A DNA stretch of 64,000 bases from Amycolatopsis sp. FDAARGOS 1241. GTDB lineage: Bacteria > Actinomycetota > Actinomycetes > Mycobacteriales > Pseudonocardiaceae. The notes beneath the pieces were generated by a model, which saw nothing but the letters and a program-made list of their open reading frames with translations, searched no databases and was not told the origin of the DNA. The first letter of the stretch is position 1, and every line of letters starts with the position of its first letter. Of the stretch, positions 33,467 through 43,376 are shown piece by piece. Where the stretch lies: the NCBI RefSeq assembly GCF_016889705.1, contig NZ_CP069526.1, positions 9,576,001 through 9,640,000 of the forward strand, in the 5' to 3' direction. A program made the translations under genes and the position numbers.

Positions 33467-33559
33467 CGCCGGTGTCGCGGGCTCCCGGGGCACGGTGGAC
33501 CGTTCGCCGCGCCCCGGGTGTCCCCACCGGGTCCGCAGACCTGAAAGGACAGTGAGCAC

Positions 33560-34135
33560 ATGGCATTCGACCCCGTCGTCTTCGAATCCGCGAAGACGGT
33601 GACCGACTCCTTGCCGAACGGCACGGGGGACCACGGCCCGGCGACGACGAGCGGCGCGTTCAAGAGCCCGGGTGACCAGACACCGCCCGACGGGCACGAC
33701 CAGTGGATCCCGCAGGGCACCGTCACGACTCCGCCCCCCGTGCCCGGTGGTTCGGACCACCCTGGCAAGGGCGTGACCACGGTCAACACCGAGGCGATGA
33801 AGGTGTGGGCGAAGAACATGCAGACCCTCGCCGACGGCCCGATCAAGGACCTGCCCAACCAGCTCGACGGCATCACGGTGAAGCCGGGCATCTTCGCCAC
33901 CGCTCAGAACAAGATCATCAACCCGATCGTCGGTTCGGGTGGTGTGCGCGACAAGGTGCGCAGCGCCATCCAGGACCTCATCCCGGCGATGCACGACGCC
34001 GCCGAAGCCGCCAACAAGGCCGCGAAGGACTACGAGGACCGGGACGAGTTCAACAACATGGAAGCCGACAAGTACAAGACGTACTTCGGCACCGTGGACA
34101 ACGAGATCAACAACGCGGGCAATTCGAAGAGCTGA
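33560..34135 (+). CDS. Type VII locus protein of unknown function
   Basis: A 191-residue protein. The first ~75 residues are rich in Gly, Pro and Thr (TTPPPVPGGSDHPGKG); the rest is helical (KVWAKNMQTLADGPIKDL, IPAMHDAAEAANKAAKDYED). The helical part contains Y-x-x-R-D-E, a possible type VII export signal, but no W-x-G. The AAAGGA site precedes the ATG. It is probably a secretion substrate or chaperone of the neighbouring WXG proteins; no known family was recognised. Confidence 0.7.
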   Translation: MAFDPVVFESAKTVTDSLPNGTGDHGPATTSGAFKSPGDQTPPDGHDQWIPQGTVTTPPPVPGGSDHPGKGVTTVNTEAMKVWAKNMQTLADGPIKDLPNQLDGITVKPGIFATAQNKIINPIVGSGGVRDKVRSAIQDLIPAMHDAAEAANKAAKDYEDRDEFNNMEADKYKTYFGTVDNEINNAGNSKS

Positions 34136-34183
34136 CCGGGCCCACGGGGGCGGCGGTCCCAGGTTCTAGGCGGACGAGGGAAG

Positions 34184-37100
34184 ATGGGCGATTCGACCAA
34201 CCCGAACAACAGCCACGGGTTCCAGGAAGACGACAACGGCATCTGGCCGGACTCCGGCAGCGGTCCGTCGGCGAACACGACCGGCGACCCCGGCAAGGAC
34301 TTCGACGGGCTGACGTGGAAGCAGATCGAGGCCGCCATCCTCGGCGGTGGTGCCATGACCGGCGGCCAGGACAACCTGGACCGGGCCTACGGCAACGTCA
34401 ACTGGCAGTCGCTGCAGGCGGCGGCCGGTGTTTTCCAGACCACGCAGCTGAACCTCGCCGCCATCTCCCAGGCCATCAAGGACCAGTCCGCCGCCCTCGT
34501 CGGTGACGACGGGCCGTGGAAGGGTACCGCGGCCGACAACTTCAAGGTCATGACCGACAACCTGGCCGCGAAGTTCGACGCCCTCGTGCACATGATCAGC
34601 GACGGCGGAGGCGGCGCGCGCGACATCCCGACGCAGCTGGTCAACTCGGCCGCGTATCTCCAGTGGGCGCAGAACACCTTGCGCTACATCGACAGCTACT
34701 ACGCCGCGCAGGTCAACGCCCGCGGCCACACGCTCGACGACGGGCGCGCGCACATCGCGGACTTCCCCGACGCCGTCGAGATGATGACCAACGACATGCG
34801 CGAGGTCGGCAACACGTTGGCGGGCAAGTACAACACGTTCGCTACCGCGAGCTACGCCCCGCCGCCGCCGGGCCAGCCGCCGACGCCCGACCCGAGCAAG
34901 ATCCCGCCGCCGCCCGGTGGGGACGGTGGAGGCGGCGACGGCAACGTTCCGCCGCCGAACATCCCGCCACCTCCAGGCGGCAGCGGCGGTGGCGACGGTG
35001 GTGGTGCCGGCGGCAACGTTCCGCCGCCCAACATCCCCCGCCCCCCGGCGGGACCGGCGGCGGTGGTGGCGCCGGCAACGTCCCGCCCCCGAACATCCCG
35101 CCGCCGCCCGGCGACTCGGGTGGTTCCGGCGGTGGAGGCACCCCGCCGCCGTTCAAGAACCTCGCCGTGTCCGATCCGAACCTCGATTCGGCCGGCGGCA
35201 ACGGCCCCGGTGGCGCGGGCCTCGACAACCTGAACTCCCCGAACTTGCCACCGCCCCCGGGCGGGGACAACGGCGCCACGGGCGGCAACGGCCCGGGCGG
35301 GCAGAACCTCACCCCGCCGCCGTTGAGCTCGCCCAACCTGCCGCCGCCGCCCGGCTCGAGTGGAGGCAGCACCAATGACCCGAAGGGCGGCGGCACCGGC
35401 GCCATCAAACCGCCGGCGTTGACGCCGCCGCCCGGCGACACCGGTGGCAACCTCGGCACCATCAAACCGCCTGCCCTCACGCCGCCGCCCGGTGACGTCA
35501 AGGGCGGCGGTGGTCCCGGCCTGGGTGACACCGGCGGGTCCGGTGGCGACGGCGCCGGTGGCGGGCTCGGGAACATCAAGCCGCCCGCGATCTCGCCGCC
35601 GCCCGGCAGCACCGGGCTCGGAGGCAACAACCTGACCAACAACGCGCTGAACCCGGCCGACCTGCCGCCGGCCCTGCAGAACACGGGCGGCGACGCCAAG
35701 GGCGGCGGGATCACCCCGCCGCCGATGGTGCCGCCCGGTGGGCTGAGTGGCAGCGGTGGCCTGGGCAACCAGGGCACGGACCGGCCCGACTCGTCGGGTC
35801 TGCTCGGTGGCGTGGACAAGCCGTGGCTCTCGGACATCCCGAAGGGCCTCGGCGACCCGAACTCACTCGGCCAGACGCCGCCGCTGAGCCATGCTTCGTG
35901 GGCGCCGCCGCCCACCGACGCCGGTGGTGGCCCGGGCGGCACGGGTGGCGGCGGTCTCGGCGACACCGGGCTCGGTGGCGCCGGCGGTGACGGTCCCGGC
36001 TCGATCAAGGGGCTCGACTCGGGCGCCCTCGTGCCGCCGCCCGACCTGCCGGACGCGCTGACCGATCCCACCGCCAACGCGAACCACGGGCCGGCGACGG
36101 CCGGTGGCGGACCGGCGGGCACGCCGATGACGCCGCCGGGCGGCATGGGCAGCGGCCTGGGTGGCCTGGGCGCCGGCCAGGGCAACGACCGGCCGGACTC
36201 AGCTGGTCTGCTCGGTGGCGTGGACGAGCCGTGGCTCGCGGACGTCCCGAAGGGCATCGGCGACCCGAACGCGTTCGGGGACACCCCGCCGCTGAAGTCG
36301 GCGCCGTGGGCGCCTCCGCCCGGTGCGGGTGACTACTTCGGTGACGCCGGTGACGCCGGCGATGTGAAGGGTCTGGATTCGAGCAACCTCGTGCCGCCGC
36401 CGGACCTGCCGGACGCGCTGGCGGACCCGAACACCGTGAGCCCGCCGGTGATGACCGGCGGCGCGACACCGGGCATGCCGATGATGCCTCCGGGCGGGAT
36501 GGGCGCCGCGAACGCAGCGGCCGCCGACCGGCCCGATTCGTCGGGCTTGCTCGGTGGGGTGAACAACGCGTGGCACGCCAGCCCGTCCGCCGGTGTCGGC
36601 GACCCGAACTCGGCAGGGGACACCCCGCCGTCGAGGTCGACCGACTGGGCGCCACCGCCACTGTCCGCTGTGGACACGTCGACCGCGCCCGGCGCCGTCG
36701 ACGCCCCGGCCCCTCAGGTGGTCGCGTCGCCGCAGAACGGTGCCGGCCCGGTGGCCCCGGCGCCGCCCGCCGGCCGGCCGGGCTCCGCGAACCTCCTCGA
36801 CGGCAGCGCGCAGCCGTGGACTGGTGATCAGGCGCCGGCGAGCGAACCGGCCGTGGTCACCGACACCCCGGTTGCGCCCGCGGCGTCGTGGTCCGAGCAG
36901 CCCGCCGAAACCGTGCCCGACCCGGTGGCGCCCGCCGGTGACAACCCGGCGCCGGTTTCCGGCTGGGCGACGAGCGCAGTCCCGGTCGTGGTGCCGCCCG
37001 TGCAGGCGGGCTGGGGCGTCTCCAGCTCACCCGGGCCGCAGGGCGGCACCCCCGCGCAGGCTCCGGCCCCGCACACCGAGCAGGACAAGGACGTGACCCA

Positions 37101-37569
37101 GGACGGCCTCGGCGGCGGCGAGCCGGACGACGAGGTGCGCGTCGCCGTGGTGCAGGCCGCGGAGGTCGAGGACACCTCGGCTTGGGACACCGGCACGGCC
37201 GAGTTCCTGCCGGGCCTGTTGCCCTCGTCGCTGTTCGCGCAGCAGGAGGAGCGCGAAGACGACTTCGTGACCGACGTGGTCGAACGCTCGGACAAGCCGT
37301 GGCGCCCGGCCGGTGCGGAGGAAGACGCGCAACAGCTCGGGACCTACCAGCGCGTGAAGGGTGGCGACGGCGTGCCGTTCTTCGGCGACGAGCTGCCCAC
37401 CTGCGCACCGGGTCCCGCCACCGTGGCCGAAGAGTCCGAAGAGGACGCTGCCGAAGCCGGTGCCGGCGAAGAGGACGAGGAAGCCGAGCGCACGATGGCG
37501 GACCTGCTGAGCCAGGACGAATCCGCGTGGGGCCGTCCGGCGAGCAAGCCCACGGGGGTGCTCGAGTGA
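34184..37569 (+). pseudogene. Proline-rich WXG-domain protein with apparent frameshift
   Basis: One gene read in two frames. Frame 1 from the ATG at 34184 (AGGGAAG upstream) gives an N-terminal ~220-residue domain with GPWKGTAADNF, a W-x-G helical hairpin, then PPPPG repeats. Near 35034-35046, inside runs of five and six C, the proline-rich pattern leaves this frame and continues in the frame ending at 37569. Adding one C restores NIPPPPGGTGG. The rest has three copies of RPDSSGLLGG-x-PW units (about 35776, 36187, 36528), more PPP-rich sequence and an acidic C-terminus. The full length would be about 1128 residues. A sequencing error in the C run is as likely as a true mutation. Confidence 0.8.
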
Positions 37570-37597
37570 CGGGGCGAGCGGGGAAGGAGGTGCACCG

Positions 37598-40500
37598 GTG
37601 AGTACGGAAACGGTCAAGCGCGGTCCGCGGGTCGCGGGTCCGGAGCTGCCTGAGGGGCAGGAGGGCCTGCAGGAACCGCCGGTGCTCGCCGAGCCGGCGG
37701 CCCGGGACTTCAACTCGCTGCTGATGATGCTGCCGATGGGCATCGGGTCGATGGTGATGATCCTGGCCTTCTCGGGCGTCGGCGGCAGCTCGCCCATGAC
37801 GTACGTGCTCGGTGGCGGCATGGGTGTGTCCATGATGGCCATGAGCCTCGGACAGCTGACGCGTTCGGCGGGTGAGCGCAAGCGCAAGATGAAGGCCGAG
37901 CGCCGCGACTACCTGCGCTACATCGCGCAGGTGCGGGAGCGGGCGCGGTCGACGGCGGAGCAGCAGCGGCGGGCGGTGGCGTGGAACAACCCGTCGCCGG
38001 ATTCGCTGTGGTCGCTGGCGATGGGGCCGCGCCTGTGGGAGCGGCGCGTGAGCCACGACGACTTCGGCCGCGTGCGCATCGGGCTGGGCTCGCAGCAGTC
38101 GGCGCTCGAGCTCGTGCCGCCGGTGACGAAGCCGATCGAGGACCTCGACCCGCTGTCGGCGATCTCGTTGCGGCGCTTCACCGAGACGTACCGGACGCTG
38201 TCGGGCATCCCGACCGCGGTGGGGCTGCGCAGCTTCACCAGCGTCGAGTTCGACGGCGACCCCGAGGGGGCGGCCGGCCTGGTGCGGGCGATGCTCGCAC
38301 AGCTGATCACGTTCCACTCCCCCGACGAGCTGCGGGTCGCCGTGCTCACGACCGAGTCCGCGCAGTCGCAGTGGGACTGGGTGAAGTGGCTGCCGCACAA
38401 CAACCACCCGACCCTGCGCGACGCGGCCGGCCCGCTGCGGCTGCTGGCGACCGACCACGACGAGCTGATGGACATCCTCGGCCCGGACGTCGCCGACCGC
38501 GACGACCACGACAAGTCGGTGGGCCCGACCACGACCGAACCGCTCGTGGTGATCGTCGCGCACCTGGCGCCGATCCCGGAGTCTTCGCGGCTCGTCGGGG
38601 CGGGCCTGCGCAACGTGGTGCTCCTCGACATCACGGGCGCGCTGCCCGGTGGCCCGAAGGTGCTTCGGTTGTCCACGAAGGACGATCTGGTCGAGTTTCC
38701 CGCCGGCACCGGAATGGGTTCGGCGCTGCGCGACGAGCTGTCGGTGACGCAGGCCGAAGGCCTCGCGCGGCTGCTCGCGCCGAAGCGCACGAGCGGCACG
38801 CTGGAGATCGCGGAACAGCCGCTGGAGAGCGACTTCGGTCTCACGGCGCTGCTCAACATCAAGGACGTGCACTCGTTCGACATCCCGGCGCAGTGGCGGC
38901 CCCGCGCCGTGCAGCGCGCGCGGATGTCCGTGCCGATCGGCGTGACCGAAGAGGGCGAGATCGTCGAGCTGGACCTGAAGGAGTCGGCGCAGGGCGGTAT
39001 GGGCCCGCACGGCATGCTGATCGGCGCGACGGGTTCGGGCAAGTCCGAGCTGCTGCGCACGCTCGTGCTCGGGCTCGCGGCCACGCACTCGTCGGAGATC
39101 CTCAACTTCGTGCTCGTGGACTTCAAGGGTGGCGCGACGTTCCTCGGCATGGATCGCCTGCCCCACACGTCGGCGATGATCACCAACCTCGCCGACGAGC
39201 TGCCCCTGGTCGACCGCATGCAGGATTCCCTCAACGGTGAGCTGGTGCGCCGTCAGGAACAGTTGCGCGCCAGCGGTTACCCGTCGCTGTATGAGTACGA
39301 GAAGGCGCGCGCGGCCGGCGAGCAGCTGGCGCCGATGCCGACGCTGTTCCTCGTAGTGGACGAGTTCTCCGAGTTGCTGAGCGCGAAGCCGGAGTTCATG
39401 GAGTTGTTCGTGTCCGTCGGCCGGCTGGGCCGAAGCCTCGGTGTGCACCTGCTGCTGGCGTCGCAGCGCCTGGACGGGGGCCGCATCCACCGCGTGGAGG
39501 GCCACCTGTCGTACCGGATCGCGCTGCGCACGTTCTCCTCGATGGAGTCGCGCAGCGTGATCGGTGTCGGCAGTGCCTACGAGCTGCCCTCGGAGCCGGG
39601 CAACGGCTACCTGAAGATCGACACGACGAACCTGGTGCGGTTCAAAGCCGCGTACGTCTCCGGCCCGGTGCCGGCGGGCGGCGGTGAGGCGCACGCGGAC
39701 GCCGCGCGTGTGAGCCGCGAGGTGGTGCCCTTCTTCACCCAGTCCCGGCCCAGCCGGCTCATCGTCCGCGACGACGAGCCGGACGCGGGCGAGAAGAAGA
39801 AGTCCGATGTGGAGCTTCTCGAGGCGGCGGCACCGAACGGCCCGACGCTGGCGGACGTGTTCGTCGAGCGCCTCACCGGTGCGGGCCCGGCCGCGCGCCA
39901 GGTGTGGCTGCCGCCGCTGGCGGAGTCGCCGAGCCTCGATTCGCTGCTGCCCAGCGTGCTGCCCGACCCGGTCCGCGGCATGTCGGTGCAGGACCCGGCC
40001 CACTGGGGCCGCCTGCGCGTGCCGATGGGCATGATCGACCGGCCGTTCGAGCAGGTGCGCGAGCTGCTGCTGGCAGATCTGTCCGGCGCGGCCGGGCACG
40101 TCGGCGTGGTCGGCGGCCCGAAGACCGGCAAGTCGACCGTGGTGCGCACGCTCGTGCTGGCGCTGGCGATGACGCACACCCCCGAGGAGGTCCAGTTCTA
40201 CGGACTGGACTTCGGCGGTGGGGGCATCATGTCGATCAGCGGCCTGCCGCACGTCGGGTCCGTGGCCACGCGCCTCGAACGCGACCGCGTCGTGCGGACC
40301 ATCGAGGAGATCTCGCAGGTCATGGAGTACCGAGAGAACCTGTTCGCCGATCGTGGGGTCGAGTCGATGGAGGCCTACCGGCAGCTGCGCCGCCGCGGCC
40401 AGGTCGACGACCGGTTCGGCGACGTGTTCCTCGTGATCGACGGTTGGTACAGCCTCAAGAACGACTACGGCGAGCTGGAGCAGAAGATCGGCGAGCTGGC

Positions 40501-41602
40501 CTCGCGCGGCCTGTCGTTCGGCATCCACGTGGTGATCGCGTCCACGCGCTGGTCGGAGATCCGCCCGTACCTGCGCGACCTGCTGCAGACGCGGTTCGAG
40601 CTTCGGCTCGGTGACCCGATGGAGTCGGAGATCGGCTCGCGCAAGGCGAAGACCGTGCCGAACCAGCCGGGGCGCGGCCTCACACCCGACGGGCTGCACT
40701 TCCTGGCGTCGCTGCCGCGCATGGACGGCAGCGCCGCGACCGACGACCTCGCCGCCGCGACCAAGGCGGTGGCCGAAGAGGTGCACACGTTCTGGCCGGG
40801 CCGCAAGGCGCCGGCGGTGCGGATGCTGCCGAACACGCTGCCGATCGGCGAGCTGCCCCGGCCCGATGGCGACCTGCGGATCGCGCTCGGCCAGGACGAG
40901 CAGCGGCTGCTGCCGGTGTGGCACAACTTCGAGGCCACCCCGCACCTGCTGGCGTTCGGCGACACCGAAACGGGCAAGACCAACCTGCTGCGGCTGATCC
41001 TGCGCTCGGTGGTGGCGCGCTACCAGCCGAGCGAGGCGAAGATCGTGCTCGCCGACCCCAGCCGAACCCTCGACACGGAGGTCCCGGAGGCCTACCGCGT
41101 CGGCTACGCCACCACCACGGAAGCGTTGCAGCAGCTGGCGAACCAGGCGAGCGTGTCGATGACCCCGCGGGTGCCCGACCAGTCCATCACCGCCGAGCGG
41201 CTCAAGCGCCGCGACTGGTGGACCGGCCCGCGGCTGTTCTTCGTGGTCGACGACTACCAGCTGCTCACCACCGGCCTCGGCTCGCCGCTCGACCCGCTGC
41301 TGTCGCTGCTGGCCCAGGGGTCCTACATCAGCTTCCACCTCGTCGTGGCGCGCAGCACCTCCGGTGCGATGCGGGCGATGGCCGACCCGGTCATCCGCCG
41401 CCTGTGGGAGCTCGGCAGTCCGGGCGTCGTCTTCTCCTACCCCAAGGAGGAGGGCAAGTTCCTGGGCGAGGCCGCGCCGCGCACCCTGCCCGCCGGCCGG
41501 GCGCAGCTGGTCACCCGCCGCGGCGTGAAGCTCATGCAGACCGGTTACGTGCCGCAGGGCGCGGAAGCCGAGCAACAGCAACTGGTGGGCGGGCTCCGGT
41601 GA
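37598..41602 (+). CDS. eccC: Type VII secretion ATPase EccC
   Basis: A 1334-residue FtsK/SpoIIIE-type membrane ATPase that recognises and drives export of WXG substrates. Two hydrophobic segments (residues ~45-85) are followed by three ATPase domains with Walker A loops GATGSGKSE (about 476), GGPKTGKST (about 839) and GDTETGKTN (about 1121). Domain 1 also has DFKGGATF and FLVVDEFSELL. EccCa and EccCb are fused in one chain. The GTG follows GGAAGGAGG. eccD follows at 46 bases, and the substrate genes precede it. Confidence 0.95.
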   Translation: MSTETVKRGPRVAGPELPEGQEGLQEPPVLAEPAARDFNSLLMMLPMGIGSMVMILAFSGVGGSSPMTYVLGGGMGVSMMAMSLGQLTRSAGERKRKMKAERRDYLRYIAQVRERARSTAEQQRRAVAWNNPSPDSLWSLAMGPRLWERRVSHDDFGRVRIGLGSQQSALELVPPVTKPIEDLDPLSAISLRRFTETYRTLSGIPTAVGLRSFTSVEFDGDPEGAAGLVRAMLAQLITFHSPDELRVAVLTTESAQSQWDWVKWLPHNNHPTLRDAAGPLRLLATDHDELMDILGPDVADRDDHDKSVGPTTTEPLVVIVAHLAPIPESSRLVGAGLRNVVLLDITGALPGGPKVLRLSTKDDLVEFPAGTGMGSALRDELSVTQAEGLARLLAPKRTSGTLEIAEQPLESDFGLTALLNIKDVHSFDIPAQWRPRAVQRARMSVPIGVTEEGEIVELDLKESAQGGMGPHGMLIGATGSGKSELLRTLVLGLAATHSSEILNFVLVDFKGGATFLGMDRLPHTSAMITNLADELPLVDRMQDSLNGELVRRQEQLRASGYPSLYEYEKARAAGEQLAPMPTLFLVVDEFSELLSAKPEFMELFVSVGRLGRSLGVHLLLASQRLDGGRIHRVEGHLSYRIALRTFSSMESRSVIGVGSAYELPSEPGNGYLKIDTTNLVRFKAAYVSGPVPAGGGEAHADAARVSREVVPFFTQSRPSRLIVRDDEPDAGEKKKSDVELLEAAAPNGPTLADVFVERLTGAGPAARQVWLPPLAESPSLDSLLPSVLPDPVRGMSVQDPAHWGRLRVPMGMIDRPFEQVRELLLADLSGAAGHVGVVGGPKTGKSTVVRTLVLALAMTHTPEEVQFYGLDFGGGGIMSISGLPHVGSVATRLERDRVVRTIEEISQVMEYRENLFADRGVESMEAYRQLRRRGQVDDRFGDVFLVIDGWYSLKNDYGELEQKIGELASRGLSFGIHVVIASTRWSEIRPYLRDLLQTRFELRLGDPMESEIGSRKAKTVPNQPGRGLTPDGLHFLASLPRMDGSAATDDLAAATKAVAEEVHTFWPGRKAPAVRMLPNTLPIGELPRPDGDLRIALGQDEQRLLPVWHNFEATPHLLAFGDTETGKTNLLRLILRSVVARYQPSEAKIVLADPSRTLDTEVPEAYRVGYATTTEALQQLANQASVSMTPRVPDQSITAERLKRRDWWTGPRLFFVVDDYQLLTTGLGSPLDPLLSLLAQGSYISFHLVVARSTSGAMRAMADPVIRRLWELGSPGVVFSYPKEEGKFLGEAAPRTLPAGRAQLVTRRGVKLMQTGYVPQGAEAEQQQLVGGLR

Positions 41603-41648
41603 GGACAGTTATCGAGACGTTTACCGACGCTGCTGGAAGGAGCGGCCG

Positions 41649-43034
41649 TTGACGACCATGCAGGGCGAGCTCTGCCGCATCACGGTGTACGGGCCGCAGG
41701 GCCGCGCCGATCTGGCCGTGCCGCTGTCGGTGCCGCTCACGAGCCTGCTCCCGGTGCTGCTGCGCCACACCGGCGGCCGCGAGGACCTCGCCGACACGTG
41801 GGTGCTGCAGCGCCTCGGCGAAGCGCCGCTCGACGCGGCGGGCACGCCGGAGTCGCTGGACTGGAAGGAGGGCGAGGAGTTCCACCTGCGACCCCGCCAG
41901 GATCCGTTGCCGGAGCTGGACTTCGACGACATCGCCGACGGCATGGCCACGGCCGTGAGCCGGCAGCCGGGCCGGTGGAAGCCCGAGTTCAACCGCTGGC
42001 TGTTTCTCGGCTTCGCGATCTTCGCGCAGCTCGTGCTGGCGTGGGTGCTGCTCATGCCCGGCTCGCCTGGTCTTTCGTCGATCGGGTCAGCGGTCGTCGC
42101 GCTCGGGCTGCTCGTGGCCGCGGTGGCGTGCGGCGTCCGATCGGACGACCAGGCGCTGCTCCTGCTGCTCGGGCTCGGCGGCTGCGGTTTCACGGGCGTC
42201 GCCGGAGCCATCGGCGTGGCGGGGCTCGACGCGGCGTTCGACTTGCAGGGCGCGCCGGTCCTCGTCGGCTCGCTGACCTTCGCCCTCGCGGGCGGCCTGC
42301 TGATCGGCGGGCGCGCCGCCTGGTCCCCCGGCCTGCCGTTCGTGCCGTTCGGCACGGTCGTGGCCATCGGCGTCGCCGGTGCGATCGCGATGTGGCTGCA
42401 CCTCGGCGCCGGGTTCACCACGGTGCAGACGGCCGGGCTCACCTCGACCGTCCTCATCGGATTCATGGTGTTCGCGCCGCGCGTCGGCATCCGGTTCGCG
42501 CGCATCCGCGGGCCGCAGCTGCCGCGCACGGCCGCCGAGCTGCAGTACGACATCGAGCCCGCGCCCGCCGAGCAGATGGTGAAGCAGACCGGCTACGCCG
42601 ACGGGTACCTCACGATCTTCTCGATCGCGTCGGCGGTGGTGTTCACCTGCGCGTTCGCGTTCCTGGCCGAGCAGGACCTGTTCCCGAAGCTGCTGGCGTT
42701 CCTGGTGTCCGCGGCCGTGTTGATGCGCTCGCGCGCGCTGCTCGGCGCGTGGCAGCGGGTGCCGCTGGCGGCTGCCGGTTCGATCGGACTGGTGCTGCTC
42801 GCATTGTCGCTGATCGCACCGCTCGAGCCCAGCTGGCGCGGGAGCGCGGCCGCCGGGCTGATCCTGGTGTTCTTCCTGCTGGTGCTGGCGATGCTGCGGC
42901 CGCCGCCGCGCCGCCTGCTGCCGATCTGGGGCCACCTCGCCAACTGGACCGAGACGTTGAGCGCGGTGGCGGTGATCCCGATCCTGTTGCAGCTCTACGG
43001 GGTCTACGGCTGGGCCGTCGGGCTCACGGCGTGA
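41649..43034 (+). CDS. eccD: Type VII secretion membrane channel protein EccD
   Basis: A 461-residue protein: a ubiquitin-like N-terminal domain (CRITVYGPQGRADLAVPLSV, WVLQRLGEAPLD) then about eleven membrane helices, the layout of EccD, which forms the membrane pore region. The TTG at 41649 has GGAAGGAG eight bases upstream, which decides it over the ATG at 41658. It lies between eccC and the miniature eccB. Confidence 0.93.
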   Translation: MTTMQGELCRITVYGPQGRADLAVPLSVPLTSLLPVLLRHTGGREDLADTWVLQRLGEAPLDAAGTPESLDWKEGEEFHLRPRQDPLPELDFDDIADGMATAVSRQPGRWKPEFNRWLFLGFAIFAQLVLAWVLLMPGSPGLSSIGSAVVALGLLVAAVACGVRSDDQALLLLLGLGGCGFTGVAGAIGVAGLDAAFDLQGAPVLVGSLTFALAGGLLIGGRAAWSPGLPFVPFGTVVAIGVAGAIAMWLHLGAGFTTVQTAGLTSTVLIGFMVFAPRVGIRFARIRGPQLPRTAAELQYDIEPAPAEQMVKQTGYADGYLTIFSIASAVVFTCAFAFLAEQDLFPKLLAFLVSAAVLMRSRALLGAWQRVPLAAAGSIGLVLLALSLIAPLEPSWRGSAAAGLILVFFLLVLAMLRPPPRRLLPIWGHLANWTETLSAVAVIPILLQLYGVYGWAVGLTA

Positions 43035-43049
43035 ACGGGGTGAGCTGAA

Positions 43050-43319
43050 GTGGTGCAGACGCAGAAAGACCACGTCGAGGCGTACTCATTCCTCATCGGA
43101 CGGATGACGTCGGCGCTCGTGCTCGGTGACGCGAGTCATCTCGACGTCCCGGCGAAGCGGGCCTGGACGGGCCTGCTGGTCGGGGTCGTGCTGGCACTGC
43201 TGATCGCGGTCGGGTTCTTCGTCTACGGCCTGATCGCCCACCACACCGGCGGCGGTGCGCCGTCCGCGCCGGCAGGGGTGCCCGGTGGGCCCCAGCACAC
43301 CGTGCGCCAGGTGACCTGA
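43050..43319 (+). CDS. Miniature EccB: N-terminal anchor only
   Basis: An 89-residue protein that matches only the N-terminus of EccB: a cytoplasmic segment HVEAYSFLIGRMTSALVLGD, a basic turn, one membrane helix (LLVGVVLALLIAVGFFVYGLI) and a short Gly/Pro/Ala tail. Normal EccB is about 480-540 residues with a large periplasmic part; here the frame ends 25 residues after the helix and the next gene starts 57 bases on, with no periplasmic EccB sequence in any frame. The GTG start is coupled closely to eccD. Confidence 0.75.
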   Translation: MVQTQKDHVEAYSFLIGRMTSALVLGDASHLDVPAKRAWTGLLVGVVLALLIAVGFFVYGLIAHHTGGGAPSAPAGVPGGPQHTVRQVT

Positions 43320-43376
43320 ACCGACCACAGTGGACATGACCGTCAGGGCCGGCGCGGGCCGCCAGGAAGGACGAAG

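Noticed and set aside
36857-41581. Minus-strand frame of 1574 codons opposite eccC
   Set aside because: Arg/His/Leu-rich composition typical of antisense high-GC frames, and eccC is unmistakable on the other strand.
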